From the NCBI RefSeq assembly GCF_030814115.1, contig NZ_JAUSUP010000001.1, positions 806,001-870,000 on the forward strand: a DNA stretch of 64,000 nt. Direction: 5' to 3'. Below the pieces are notes generated by a model. It was given only the letters and a program-made list of their open reading frames with translations. It had not been told where the DNA came from and made no database searches. Position 1 is the stretch's first letter, and the number at the start of each line of letters is the position of its first letter. A program made the translations under genes and the position numbers. Source of the stretch: Alkalibacillus filiformis. GTDB lineage: Bacteria > Bacillota > Bacilli > Bacillales > Alkalibacillaceae. Shown here piece by piece: positions 29,129 through 38,428 of the stretch.

Positions 29129-29196
29129 ATTAAATCCTCCATCCTTTTTTCTAATCCATTATGCGATCGATTAATATTAAAAATTTTACGTAAAAT

Positions 29197-29484
29197 AAAA
29201 AACGCCCCTATCAAACTGTTCGTTTGATAGGGACGAGACTCCACCCGTGTTGCCACCCTGATTAAAGCATAAAAATTATGCTTTCACTTCATTATCATAA
29301 CGCGATGACGCGATGAACACCTACTAATTGAAAATGATCAACGTTCGATGTCATACCTCCAGAATGTCTTTCATGAAAAGAACTGATAGGTTTATTTCCA
29401 GCCAAGATAAACCTTCTCTGAAATCGTATACCATTTCACTACTTTTTCCTTCATAGGCTTTTTGCCATATTCAAATGTTTTAAT
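29197..29484 (-). promoter_or_regulatory. T-box riboswitch controlling hisS-aspS, with overlapping Asp/His specifier
   Basis: The minus strand has AGGGTGGCAACACGGG (the T-box) followed by a perfect terminator, CCCTATCAAAC with GTTTGATAGGG, then GCG and six T residues. Stem I elements (CAGAGAAGG, GCTGGAAATAAACC) are visible. Aligned with the alaS leader, the specifier region reads GAAAGACATTCTGGAG. GAC (29368-29366) is an Asp codon and CAT (29366-29364), sharing one base, is a His codon. Overlapping Asp/His specifiers have been described for this operon in other Firmicutes. Exact register is inferred. Confidence 0.88.
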
Positions 29485-29485
29485 A

Positions 29486-29514
29486 ATCATATATAGTAAT
29501 TTATAAAATGTCAA
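29486..29514 (-). promoter_or_regulatory. Sigma-A promoter of hisS-aspS
   Basis: TTGACA (29514-29509), a 17-nt spacer and TATGAT (29491-29486) lie directly upstream of the T-box leader. Confidence 0.85.
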
Positions 29515-29522
29515 GTTACTTT

Positions 29523-29969
29523 CTATTTCTCTTTTGAATCTAATATTAAAGTAACAGGACCATCATTTAATAAAGAGACGTTCATATGTTCACCAAACGC
29601 TCCAGTCTCTACTGGAACACCTGAGTTGATCACTTCTTGATTGAACTTCTCATAAAGATCATTTGCTTGGTCAGGTTTTGCTGCACTCATGAAGTTCGGT
29701 CGTCTACCTTTTCGGCAATCTCCATAAAGTGTGAACTGAGAAATCGATAATACTTTCCCACCGACATCTTTTACTGATAAGTTTAATTTGCCTTGTTCAT
29801 CTTCAAAAATACGTAAATTAGTCACTTTATCAGCGATATACTTCAAATCTTGCTCATCATCTTCATGTGTAACCCCTAGGAGGACTACTAGACCTAATTC
29901 GATGGAACCAGTTATTTGATCATTAGCCTCAACTGAACCTGTCGTAACTCGTTGTATGACTGCTCTCAT
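29523..29969 (-). CDS. dtd: D-aminoacyl-tRNA deacylase
   Basis: The 148-residue enzyme removes D-amino acids and glycine from mischarged tRNA. It has the two diagnostic motifs, [10 protein letters not shown] (SQxTL) and [13 protein letters not shown] (GPVT with the Gly-cisPro pair). Start [13 protein letters not shown] is canonical. It lies 12 nt downstream of relA, as in many Bacilli. Confidence 0.96.
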   Translation of the reverse strand: MRAVIQRVTTGSVEANDQITGSIELGLVVLLGVTHEDDEQDLKYIADKVTNLRIFEDEQGKLNLSVKDVGGKVLSISQFTLYGDCRKGRRPNFMSAAKPDQANDLYEKFNQEVINSGVPVETGAFGEHMNVSLLNDGPVTLILDSKEK

Positions 29970-29981
29970 TACGAAATCTCC

Positions 29982-32174
29982 TTACTGAATCGTTCTTTGT
30001 ACGGTAAATACGTCGCTTATGTGCTTAATCCGATCCACAATACGTCTTAAATGATCAACATTTTGAATTAAAATAGTTAAATGAATGACTGCCATCTTAT
30101 TTTTATCAGATTTGCCTGTGACAGCGACAATATCCGTATTCGTTTCATTGACGACTTGTAAAATTTCATTTAATAAGCCATTACGATCAAAACCTGAGAT
30201 TTCTAAATCAACACTATAGTTTTTACGTTGACGAGTGACACCTTCCCATTCAACATCAATTAAACGTGCCTCGTCTTCGTTTTTTATATTTGGGCAGTCG
30301 TCGCGGTGTACAGAAACACCGCGTCCTTTTGTAATAAACCCAATAATTTCGTCACCTGGAACAGGATTACAACATTTTGAAAGACGGACCATCAAGTTGT
30401 CTACGCCTTTAACATTTACACCAATTCCAGTTGATTTTTTCTTCGTTTTCGTTTCTACTTCTTGTTGAGCTTCAATTAATGAATTCTCTAAATCAACAGG
30501 CTTTTCTTTTTCGAGTAACTTTTCAGTTAAACGATTCGTTGCTTGTTGTGCTGTAATTCCTTGGTAACCAACGGCAGCATACAAGTCTTCTAACGTATTC
30601 AAATGAAAACGGCTTAAAGCGTTTTGAATATTTTCTTCAACTAAAGCTTCTTTAGGTGAAAGATCTAAGCTTTTAATTTCTTTTTCAATTAGTTCTTTAC
30701 CACGTTCGACGTTTTCTTCACGGCGTTGTTTTTTGAAAAACTGTTTTATTTTATTTTTAGCTTGTGATGTTTGTGTAATCTTAAGCCAATCTTCTGAAGG
30801 GCCGTACGAATGTTTTGATGTTAACATTTCGACTATGTCGCCCGTTTTAAGTCGGTAATCTAATGGTTCGATCTTACCGTTCACTTTGGCACCGACCGTT
30901 TTATTACCTACTTCTGTATGAATTCTGTAGGCAAAGTCTAATGGGACAGAGCCACTCGGAAGTTCAATTACATCGCCATTCGGTGTGAAAACGTAAACCA
31001 TATCTGAAAAGAAATCAACTTTTAATGACTCCATAAATTCTTCAGCATCATTTGTTTCACTTTGCCATTCAAGAATTTCTCGGAACCACGCTAGCTGTTT
31101 AGACATATTCTCTTGATCGTGATCTTGCCCTTCTTTATAAGCCCAGTGCGCAGCGATACCATATTCAGCAATTTCGTGCATCTCTTGCGTTCGAATTTGC
31201 ACTTCTAGTGGGTCACCTTTAGGACCAATTACCGTCGTATGAAGAGACTGATAAAGGTTCGGTTTTGGCATTGCAATATAGTCTTTAAACCGACCAGGCA
31301 TTGGCTTCCAACAGGTGTGAATAATACCTAAAACAGCGTAACAGTCTTTTATACTTTTAACGATGACACGGACTGCTAGTAAATCATAAATCTCGTTAAA
31401 GTCTTTCTTTTGAATCACCATTTTACGATATATGCTATAAATATGTTTCGGTCGCCCTGATATTTCAGCTGTAATATTAACATCTTTTAATTGATCTTGA
31501 ATTTCATTTATTACTTTTTCAATATAATAGACACGCTCATCACGCTTTTGCTTCATTAAGTTAACAATACGATAATATTGTTGTGGATTTAAGTACCTTA
31601 ATGAAATATCTTCTAGCTCCCACTTAATAGTGGAAATACCTAAACGGTGAGCTAAAGGAGCAAATATTTCTAAAGTTTCATTAGCAATTCGCCTTTGCTT
31701 ATGTTCTGGTAAATGGTCTAATGTTCTTATGTTGTGCAGACGGTCTGCCAACTTAATTAAGATTACGCGTATATCTTTAGCCATCGCAATAAACATTTTA
31801 CGATGGTTTTCTGCTTGCTGTTCTTCTTTAGATTTATATTTAATCTTACCTAGTTTGGTCACACCTTCAACGAGCGATGCTACTTCTTCACCAAACTCTT
31901 CTTTTAAATCATCATAAGTAATCCCAGTATCTTCAATGACGTCGTGTAAGAAACCACTCGCTATAGTTGCTGGATCCATCTCTAAATCAACTAAAATACT
32001 AGCAACTTGTACAGGGTGAATGATATATTCTTCTCCAGATTTTCTTATTTGCCCAACATGCGCTTCTTTGGCGTAATCATAGGCAAGCCTAAGAAACGTC
32101 GTATGTTCTTCATTTAAATAACGACTCGCATCTTGGATTACTTGTTCAATTGTTTTCGTCTCATGTTTAGCCAT
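29982..32174 (-). CDS. relA: Bifunctional (p)ppGpp synthetase/hydrolase RelA (Rel)
   Basis: The 730-residue protein has an HD hydrolase domain (ASGFLHDVIEDTGITYDDL, then LIKLADRLHNIRTL), the synthetase domain (YIAMPKPNLYQSLHTTVIGP, AEYGIAAHWAYKEG), a TGS domain (VYVFTPNGDVIELPSGSVPLD) and a C-terminal ACT domain. Both catalytic domains look intact, as expected for the single long Rel of Firmicutes. It drives the stringent response. It is cotranscribed with dtd. Confidence 0.97.
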   Translation of the reverse strand: MAKHETKTIEQVIQDASRYLNEEHTTFLRLAYDYAKEAHVGQIRKSGEEYIIHPVQVASILVDLEMDPATIASGFLHDVIEDTGITYDDLKEEFGEEVASLVEGVTKLGKIKYKSKEEQQAENHRKMFIAMAKDIRVILIKLADRLHNIRTLDHLPEHKQRRIANETLEIFAPLAHRLGISTIKWELEDISLRYLNPQQYYRIVNLMKQKRDERVYYIEKVINEIQDQLKDVNITAEISGRPKHIYSIYRKMVIQKKDFNEIYDLLAVRVIVKSIKDCYAVLGIIHTCWKPMPGRFKDYIAMPKPNLYQSLHTTVIGPKGDPLEVQIRTQEMHEIAEYGIAAHWAYKEGQDHDQENMSKQLAWFREILEWQSETNDAEEFMESLKVDFFSDMVYVFTPNGDVIELPSGSVPLDFAYRIHTEVGNKTVGAKVNGKIEPLDYRLKTGDIVEMLTSKHSYGPSEDWLKITQTSQAKNKIKQFFKKQRREENVERGKELIEKEIKSLDLSPKEALVEENIQNALSRFHLNTLEDLYAAVGYQGITAQQATNRLTEKLLEKEKPVDLENSLIEAQQEVETKTKKKSTGIGVNVKGVDNLMVRLSKCCNPVPGDEIIGFITKGRGVSVHRDDCPNIKNEDEARLIDVEWEGVTRQRKNYSVDLEISGFDRNGLLNEILQVVNETNTDIVAVTGKSDKNKMAVIHLTILIQNVDHLRRIVDRIKHISDVFTVQRTIQ

Positions 32175-32213
32175 AACATCACCTAGGTGTTTCTAAAGTC
32201 AGATTTTTAACTA

Positions 32214-32241
32214 ATTATAATAATAATTTGAATATTGTAAA
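32214..32241 (-). promoter_or_regulatory. Sigma-A promoter of relA
   Basis: TTTACA (32241-32236), 16 nt and TATAAT (32219-32214) lie about 40 nt upstream of the relA ATG. Confidence 0.65.
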
Positions 32242-32286
32242 GTATAGTAAACGCTTAACTATGTACTCAATGATTCAAATAAACTT

Positions 32287-32309
32287 GGCTGACCAAGATC
32301 TGGTCAGCC
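32287..32309 (-). terminator. Stem-loop after apt
   Basis: A perfect 9-bp stem, GGCTGACCA (32287-32295) and TGGTCAGCC (32301-32309), is followed on the minus strand by AAGTTTATTTG. The U tract is modest, so read-through into relA is possible. Confidence 0.6.
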
Positions 32310-32316
32310 ATTAAGC

Positions 32317-32829
32317 TTAATACTCCATTAAAGTTAGTATATCATAATCTTTTAGCTTTTCTCGACCGTTTAAATAACTTAACTCAATTAAAAATGCACA
32401 GCCTACAACTTCTCCACCGAGTTGCTCAACTAAGTCGATTGTCGCTTCAACTGTACCACCCGTTGCGAGTAAATCGTCAGTGAATAACACACGTTGGCCT
32501 GGTTTTATAGCATCTTTATGAATGGTTAAAGCATCTGTACCATATTCTAAACCATACTCTACTTTAATCGTATCACGTGGTAACTTTCCTTCTTTACGCA
32601 CAGGTGCAAAACCAACTTCTAAAGCGTAAGCAACCGGACAACCTACGATAAATCCACGTGCTTCTGGACCTACGATCACGTCAACATTTTGTTGCTTCGC
32701 ATATTCTACAATATCATCTATAGCTGACTTAAAAGCCGGGCCATTATCCATCAATGTCGTAATATCTTTAAACTTAATACCTTCTTTTGGCCAGTCTTCT
32801 ACAATCGTTATATGTTGTTTATAATCCAT
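32317..32829 (-). CDS. apt: Adenine phosphoribosyltransferase
   Basis: The 170-residue enzyme converts adenine and PRPP to AMP. It has [13 protein letters not shown], the R-K-loop VRKEGKLP and the PRPP-binding loop [17 protein letters not shown]. Start at ATG 32829 ([17 protein letters not shown]) follows AGGGGAAG; a longer in-frame extension lacks conservation. It overlaps the end of recJ by 11 nt and is the last gene before relA. Confidence 0.96.
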   Translation of the reverse strand: MDYKQHITIVEDWPKEGIKFKDITTLMDNGPAFKSAIDDIVEYAKQQNVDVIVGPEARGFIVGCPVAYALEVGFAPVRKEGKLPRDTIKVEYGLEYGTDALTIHKDAIKPGQRVLFTDDLLATGGTVEATIDLVEQLGGEVVGCAFLIELSYLNGREKLKDYDILTLMEY

Positions 32830-35137
32830 GTACAACTTCCCCTTCCTTCGTTTGCAAGTCCAACTTGCTCTCAATCCAATCCTTTAATTCTCCATAATTT
32901 GAATAGTATAACGTTTCTTCGACTTTCAACGCATCTTGTTTTCGTTTATACGTTACTGACTCATCTAATGGTTTAAACTCTACGTCATTTCGAAAAGTTA
33001 TATCACCATTAGTTATTTTAACAAAATTCAAGTCAAAAAACACTTCTAGCATGAAATCCAATTGCTTTAATGACCAATGTTTTGCTTCAGCAAGCTGAGC
33101 TTTTTGCTCATCCTTAATAATTTGATGTTTTTTCAACGTAATGTACAATGTCTTAAACGCATCCCTAGATGGGATAAATGAAAATAAATGATTACTTTCA
33201 TTGTTAAAACATAAATAAATTGATTCAAATTCGGTAAATCGAATAGTATCCTCAAAAGTTTGCAATGTTTCAGGTAAATCTAAGCAAACTAACTTGTTAT
33301 ATTGTTGTCGGTCAAGTAGCGTTAGTTCACTATAATGATAATAATTTTCTTCTTTCACAAAAGTTGGAGATTCATTAAAGTAGACAAACAATACTTCATC
33401 TGAAAATAAATTTGATTTAACTTGATCAGTTAACCCTTTTCCTCGATAATCAAACAATTGCCACTGTTTACACCTTAAGTCTTTTAATTTAACTTGTAAT
33501 TTTCGATTACCGTTCCACTCATTTACTTCAATTTCACCAACAACATCAACATTAGAGCCTAAAGTTAATTTATCAGCTGATTCTCCCATTTGAAAGCCTA
33601 TCATTTCAACTGTTAAACCATCTATATCCCCGTGTAGTTTAATATGGTTTTGTTTAGCTCCGATTTTTCTAATGTTTGTAAGTTTCACATCATTAATTTG
33701 AAAAACCGGTTTCTCATTGTCCATACCGAATGGTGCTAATAACTCTAATTCTTGTGGAAAATTAAGATCTAGCTCAGCCCAATCGACTTCATCTTCAATC
33801 ATCAAGTTAGGTATAAAATCTTCTTCAGTCAAAAATTCACTAGCTTTTTCATTTAATGTTTTTCTCAACTTCTCTAAATCATCTAAATTGACCGTCATAC
33901 CAGCAGCTTGAGCATGGCCACCAAAGTGTACAAATAAATCATTAACTTTCATACCTTCTTTAAACATGTCATAAGCTGGAATACTTCGACCACTACCTTT
34001 AGCTATTCCTCGTTCTTGATCAATACCTAATACAATAGTTGGTTTATAATATTTATTAACAATACGAGAAGCAACAATACCTAATACTCCTGGATTCCAA
34101 CCTTCATTTGCTAAAATGATAACCTCATCGTCTTTATGATTTTGTTCTATCATTTCAAAGGCTTGGTCAGCAATTTCTTTAACTATTTGCTGTCTTTCCT
34201 GGTTCAACTCATCAATTTCTTTTGCCATATCTTCAGCAATGACAGGATCATCTTCTAGTATTAAATCAACAGCTAATGAAGCATCTTGCAGACGGCCAAC
34301 AGCATTTATTCTTGGACCAATTATAAAACCAATATGTTCAGTCGTAATTGGAGGTTCAATTTTTCCGATTGTTTTAATAGCTTCAATACCAGGCATGTCG
34401 TTATGAGTCAACGTAGACAATCCTTGTTTTACTAACACACGATTTTCACCTTTAAGCGGAACTAAGTCAGCAACCGTTCCAATTGCCACTAAACCTGTCA
34501 ATCCTTTTGGTATTCTACCTAACAGAGCATGAGCAAGCTTAAAAGCAACACCTACTCCAGCCAAATCGTTATAAGGATAATTTTCTGATAAGCGCGGATG
34601 AATAATCGCATATGCGTCTGGAATTTCATCTTGTTCTTCGTGGTGGTCTGTAATAATTAAATCGATTCCTAACTCTTTAGCCAAAGCCGCTTCTTTCGGT
34701 GCAGCAATTCCATTATCTACCGTTATAATTAATGAGCCACCCGCTCCATGTACTGCTCTAAAAGCTGCTTCATTTGGGCCATAACCTTCTGTAAAACGGT
34801 TTGGAATATAATAATCAACTATAGCACCTAACGAAGTTAACGTCTTAACTAACACTGCAGTAGCTGTAACACCATCAGCGTCATAGTCTCCATATATTAA
34901 TATCTTCTCTTCATTTTCAATCGCTTGCTTTATTCTTAATACAACTTGATCCATTTGTTCAAATAAGAAAGGATCATGTAGATCGTTAATCGTTGGGTAT
35001 AAAAAAGCTTCTGCCTCTTCCTGTGTATGTATACCTCTTCTTACTAACATACGTTCTATAACAGACGAAACAGATAGATTTAATTGAGGTGTTTGATTGT
35101 TTGATGCACTTTTCCAATTCATTTTACTTTTTAACAT
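32819..35137 (-). CDS. recJ: Single-stranded-DNA-specific exonuclease RecJ (YrvE)
   Basis: The 772-residue DHH-family 5'-3' exonuclease works in recombination and mismatch repair. Core motifs are [33 protein letters not shown] and GRINAVGRL-like [13 protein letters not shown], with the DHHA1 motif [11 protein letters not shown] and [10 protein letters not shown]. An OB fold and a long Gram-positive C-terminal domain follow. The start is ATG 35137 after AGGGGTGA. Confidence 0.94.
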   Translation of the reverse strand: MLKSKMNWKSASNNQTPQLNLSVSSVIERMLVRRGIHTQEEAEAFLYPTINDLHDPFLFEQMDQVVLRIKQAIENEEKILIYGDYDADGVTATAVLVKTLTSLGAIVDYYIPNRFTEGYGPNEAAFRAVHGAGGSLIITVDNGIAAPKEAALAKELGIDLIITDHHEEQDEIPDAYAIIHPRLSENYPYNDLAGVGVAFKLAHALLGRIPKGLTGLVAIGTVADLVPLKGENRVLVKQGLSTLTHNDMPGIEAIKTIGKIEPPITTEHIGFIIGPRINAVGRLQDASLAVDLILEDDPVIAEDMAKEIDELNQERQQIVKEIADQAFEMIEQNHKDDEVIILANEGWNPGVLGIVASRIVNKYYKPTIVLGIDQERGIAKGSGRSIPAYDMFKEGMKVNDLFVHFGGHAQAAGMTVNLDDLEKLRKTLNEKASEFLTEEDFIPNLMIEDEVDWAELDLNFPQELELLAPFGMDNEKPVFQINDVKLTNIRKIGAKQNHIKLHGDIDGLTVEMIGFQMGESADKLTLGSNVDVVGEIEVNEWNGNRKLQVKLKDLRCKQWQLFDYRGKGLTDQVKSNLFSDEVLFVYFNESPTFVKEENYYHYSELTLLDRQQYNKLVCLDLPETLQTFEDTIRFTEFESIYLCFNNESNHLFSFIPSRDAFKTLYITLKKHQIIKDEQKAQLAEAKHWSLKQLDFMLEVFFDLNFVKITNGDITFRNDVEFKPLDESVTYKRKQDALKVEETLYYSNYGELKDWIESKLDLQTKEGEVVHGL

Positions 35138-35158
35138 ATTTTCACCCCTGACTAACTT

Positions 35159-35187
35159 ATTATACAAGAGCTAATCAGGGGTATCAA
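35159..35187 (-). promoter_or_regulatory. Promoter of recJ-apt inside a stem-loop
   Basis: TTGATA (35187-35182), 17 nt and TATAAT (35164-35159) form a strong sigma-A site between the LapA-like gene and recJ. The same sequence can fold as a 14-bp stem (ACCCCTGATTAGCT with AGTTAGTCAGGGGT, two G-U pairs) whose 3' arm holds the recJ ribosome-binding site. Only read-through transcripts would contain the full stem. Confidence 0.65.
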
Positions 35188-35194
35188 TGTGAGA

Positions 35195-35506
35195 TTATTT
35201 TAGTTCGTCTTTTTTTTCTTGTTCTAGCTGAGTTTGATCTTCATGTTCTTGATTAGGTTCCTCTTCGGATATTGCACCAGTTTTTAACTGTTTAATCTGT
35301 TTTTGTAGTTGATAAAATTTCGCAAAGCTAACCCCCATCACTAATAATGCTCCAAGTAGAACAGACAATAATATGACTAGTATTAATGGTGCTTCTGTTT
35401 CTACGAGTAAGAAGTCAACCGGAACAGAATCGACATTAATAACAGCAAAAACAGCGATTAAGATCATAAATATTATCGTTAAAATAATCCAAGTTTGTTG
35501 TTTCAT
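35195..35506 (-). CDS. LapA family membrane protein (DUF1049, YrvD-like)
   Basis: The 103-residue protein has two membrane helices (about residues 5-25 and 40-62) separated by the short VDSVPVDFLLVETEAPL segment typical of LapA/YciS. A polar acidic coiled tail follows. The role is unknown in Gram-positives. The position between secDF and recJ matches B. subtilis yrvD. Confidence 0.85.
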   Translation of the reverse strand: MKQQTWIILTIIFMILIAVFAVINVDSVPVDFLLVETEAPLILVILLSVLLGALLVMGVSFAKFYQLQKQIKQLKTGAISEEEPNQEHEDQTQLEQEKKDELK

Positions 35507-35573
35507 ATAATTTCCCCCATTGTTTTTAATTAGTTTTATTTTCCCTATATTAGGTTAACTCAATCCTAACTTT

Positions 35574-35610
35574 CAAAAAAAGTGATAGAGGTAAAGTCCC
35601 TCTATCACTT
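35574..35610 (-). terminator. Terminator of secDF
   Basis: On the minus strand AAGTGATAGAGG pairs with CCTCTATCACTT, followed by seven T residues. Confidence 0.88.
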
Positions 35611-35616
35611 AAACCA

Positions 35617-37887
35617 TTAAACTTGTGGTCCTTCTTGACGCTTTTTCTTTTGGAAGTCGACTGGTTTCTTTTCAATGTTACGACCTCTCCACACTAACCA
35701 TAGCTGTGCACCTAGGAATAGTGATGAGTAAGTACCAGCAATTAAACCAACGATTAATGCAAACGCGAAGTAAGTAATCGCTTGAGCACCGAAAATGAAT
35801 AACATTAACGCTGCAAAGACTACTGTAATAACCGTATTGAAACTACGTGCTAATGTTTGCATTAAACTCTTATTAACAATTGAAGCTAAATGACTAAATG
35901 TCTTAACTTTCTTCTCCATCCGTAAGTTTTCACGAATCCGGTCATAGGTCACAATAGTATCGTTAACTGAGTAACCGACGATGGTCAGAATTGCTGCAAT
36001 AATTGTAATATCGAACTCAAACTGGAAGATGCTGAATAAAGCTAAAATAAAGAATGCATCATGTAACAACGCAAAGATCGCTGTTAAGGCAAAGAATAAT
36101 TCAAATCTAAACGTTACATAAATGATAATCGCTACCGATGCTATTAAAACAGCATAGATTGCATTCATGGCTAGCTCTTGACCAATTTTAGGTGTTACTG
36201 TGCTGACACTTGGTTCATTACCATATGCATCAGTAAAGTGTGTGTTGACTTCTGCTATTTGTTCTTGATCCAACACTGTATCAAAGCGGACCATGGCAAT
36301 CTCATCGTCATCACCAGCCATGACAACTTGAGTAGGGTCTAATCCTAATGTGCCAAACTCATCATTCACTTCTTCAGCTGTTAATGCTTCATCCGCCATA
36401 ACTTGAACACGAGAACCACTTTCAAAGTCAATACCTAAGTTTAAACCGACTGTTGAAAGGAATATTACACCCGCGGTGATTAAAGCACCAGCGATCATAA
36501 AGAATTTCTTACGATGTTGAATAAAGTCAAACGTTTTACCGAATAAGTGCGGTTCGACTTCTTCACCTTTCGTAATATCTTTAATCTCTTCAGGTTTAAC
36601 ACCAAATAACTTTGGCTTATTGTTTAACACTTTGCTATTAATCCACAACCCTAGTAAGAAACGGGTTAAATAAACAGCTGTAATAAAGCTTAATACAATA
36701 CTAATAATCAACATTGTCGCAAAGCCTTTAACTGAACTGGTACCAAATATGAACAAAACAGTAGCTGCGATGATCGTCGTGACATTGGCGTCTAATATCG
36801 TCGCCAATGAACGTCTGTTACCTGCTTTAAAGGCCGATTTCAACGTCTTACCTGCTTTTAACTCTTCCTTTATTCTCTCAAAGGTTATAATGTTAGCGTC
36901 TACCGCCATACCGACACCGAGCACAAGGGCTGCGATTCCTGGCAAGGTTAGCACTCCGTTAATCGATTCAAACACAAGTAATATTAAATATATATAAGCA
37001 CTTAATGTTACCGCTGAAATTAATCCAGGGAAACGATAATAACTAATAATATATAACAGGATTAAAATGACACCGAGAATACCAGCATATACCGTTTGAT
37101 CTAACGCTTGTTCACCAAACTGAGCACCAACTGCTACAGAGTAAACTTCATTCAAGTCAGCTGGTAATGAACCTGCGTTTAGTAAGTCAGCTAATTGTTT
37201 AGCTTCATCTACTGTGAACTGACCTTCAATCATAACGTTTGTGCTAGCAATTGGATTTTTTACACGTGGTGCCGAAATAAATTTAGGGTCATCTGATCCT
37301 ACTTCTTCTTGGAATGAGTCGCCTTCTTCATAATCTAACCAAATAACTAGCAAATTTTCGCCTTCTGGCAATTGCGAAACATCTTGGGTAACTTCATGGA
37401 AATTCTCATAGTCACTTTCTTCAAAGTTACGCTTAGTCTCCATCGTTACAATCGGTTGGTTCATATCATCAAAGTTTTGACGAGCACTTCCTTCGACTAG
37501 CTCTGTCCCATCAAAGAACAGTTCATCATCTACTCCTCTAAAAGAAAGGTTCGCTGTTGTTGATAATAGCTCTCGTGCCTCATTTTGATCCGTTACTCCA
37601 GCCAATTGCACGCGTATTCGATCATCACCTTCTATATCAATAGAAGGTTCATTGACCCCTAATACGTCAACTCTTTCATTTAAGCTTTGTACAACTGCAT
37701 CAAGCATTTGATCATTAACTTCTTGATTTTCGCTTAATGGTTCAACTTCATATAAAACTTCAAAGCCACCTTGTAAATCTAGACCTAATGTAATATCTTT
37801 CGTTATTGAATTGGTTGTCGTACCAATTAATCCTCCTAAAAGTAAAACAATTAGGAAAAAGGCGACAATTCTGCCCTTCCTGTTCAT
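35617..37887 (-). CDS. secDF: Protein translocase subunit SecDF (fused SecD-SecF)
   Basis: The 756-residue fusion has about 12 membrane helices. The SecD half begins with GLDLQGGFEVLYEV, has a large extracytoplasmic domain and ends in helices with LPGIAALVLGVGMAVDANIITFERIKEE (split over two lines of sequence). The SecF half starts near residue 440 with NLGIDFESGSRVQV and contains TIVGYSVNDTIVTYDRIREN. It uses the proton or sodium gradient to assist late secretion steps. Fusion is usual for Bacillus. Confidence 0.95.
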   Translation of the reverse strand: MNRKGRIVAFFLIVLLLGGLIGTTTNSITKDITLGLDLQGGFEVLYEVEPLSENQEVNDQMLDAVVQSLNERVDVLGVNEPSIDIEGDDRIRVQLAGVTDQNEARELLSTTANLSFRGVDDELFFDGTELVEGSARQNFDDMNQPIVTMETKRNFEESDYENFHEVTQDVSQLPEGENLLVIWLDYEEGDSFQEEVGSDDPKFISAPRVKNPIASTNVMIEGQFTVDEAKQLADLLNAGSLPADLNEVYSVAVGAQFGEQALDQTVYAGILGVILILLYIISYYRFPGLISAVTLSAYIYLILLVFESINGVLTLPGIAALVLGVGMAVDANIITFERIKEELKAGKTLKSAFKAGNRRSLATILDANVTTIIAATVLFIFGTSSVKGFATMLIISIVLSFITAVYLTRFLLGLWINSKVLNNKPKLFGVKPEEIKDITKGEEVEPHLFGKTFDFIQHRKKFFMIAGALITAGVIFLSTVGLNLGIDFESGSRVQVMADEALTAEEVNDEFGTLGLDPTQVVMAGDDDEIAMVRFDTVLDQEQIAEVNTHFTDAYGNEPSVSTVTPKIGQELAMNAIYAVLIASVAIIIYVTFRFELFFALTAIFALLHDAFFILALFSIFQFEFDITIIAAILTIVGYSVNDTIVTYDRIRENLRMEKKVKTFSHLASIVNKSLMQTLARSFNTVITVVFAALMLFIFGAQAITYFAFALIVGLIAGTYSSLFLGAQLWLVWRGRNIEKKPVDFQKKKRQEGPQV

Positions 37888-37925
37888 GTTATCTGTTACC
37901 TCCTTTAAGTCGACACCGTTGGGAC

Positions 37926-38240
37926 TTAGTTTACTTCTTTATGTCCCTGTTCCCATTGGGATAAAGCTTCAATTTGTTGTGATAGCTCTTCGTCCTCTTG
38001 TTGAACTTGAACCGTTAAAAAACTCATAAATAGACGATCACTCATATGTAATACATCTTGTACGACTTGATGTAATGTCTTTTCATTACTTTTTCGCCAC
38101 ACTTTCTTTAATAAACAATTCCATACTTCATCATGTGTGACGTGATCATAACCTAACAGTCGTAATTCATCTACTTTACTTTGAATGACGTCATACAAGT
38201 AAGGGCGCCATTCTTCAACGTGCTTTTTAACCGGTTCCAA
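37926..38240 (-). CDS. comN: Post-transcriptional regulator ComN (YrzD-like)
   Basis: The 104-residue soluble protein contains VIQSKVDELRLLGYDHVTHD and a basic VWRKSN segment, the conserved core of the family. B. subtilis ComN controls comER mRNA and localises to division sites and poles through DivIVA. Here it lies between secDF and spoVB as in B. subtilis. Assignment relies on size, core sequence and synteny. Confidence 0.82.
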   Translation of the reverse strand: MEPVKKHVEEWRPYLYDVIQSKVDELRLLGYDHVTHDEVWNCLLKKVWRKSNEKTLHQVVQDVLHMSDRLFMSFLTVQVQQEDEELSQQIEALSQWEQGHKEVN

Positions 38241-38428
38241 CTAAAATCCCCCTTTAATGGCAGCTTCGCATGACTCATCTTTCTTAGGCAAAAGCGCTTC
38301 ATTTTAATCAACAAGTAATTCTTTATTTCATCTCACAAACTTTTAATCTTTTATCATGACTTGCACTAAGACAAGCATATAAATTATTGTACCGAAATTT
38401 CACCCTTTTGAGAAGGTAGGTATTCAAA

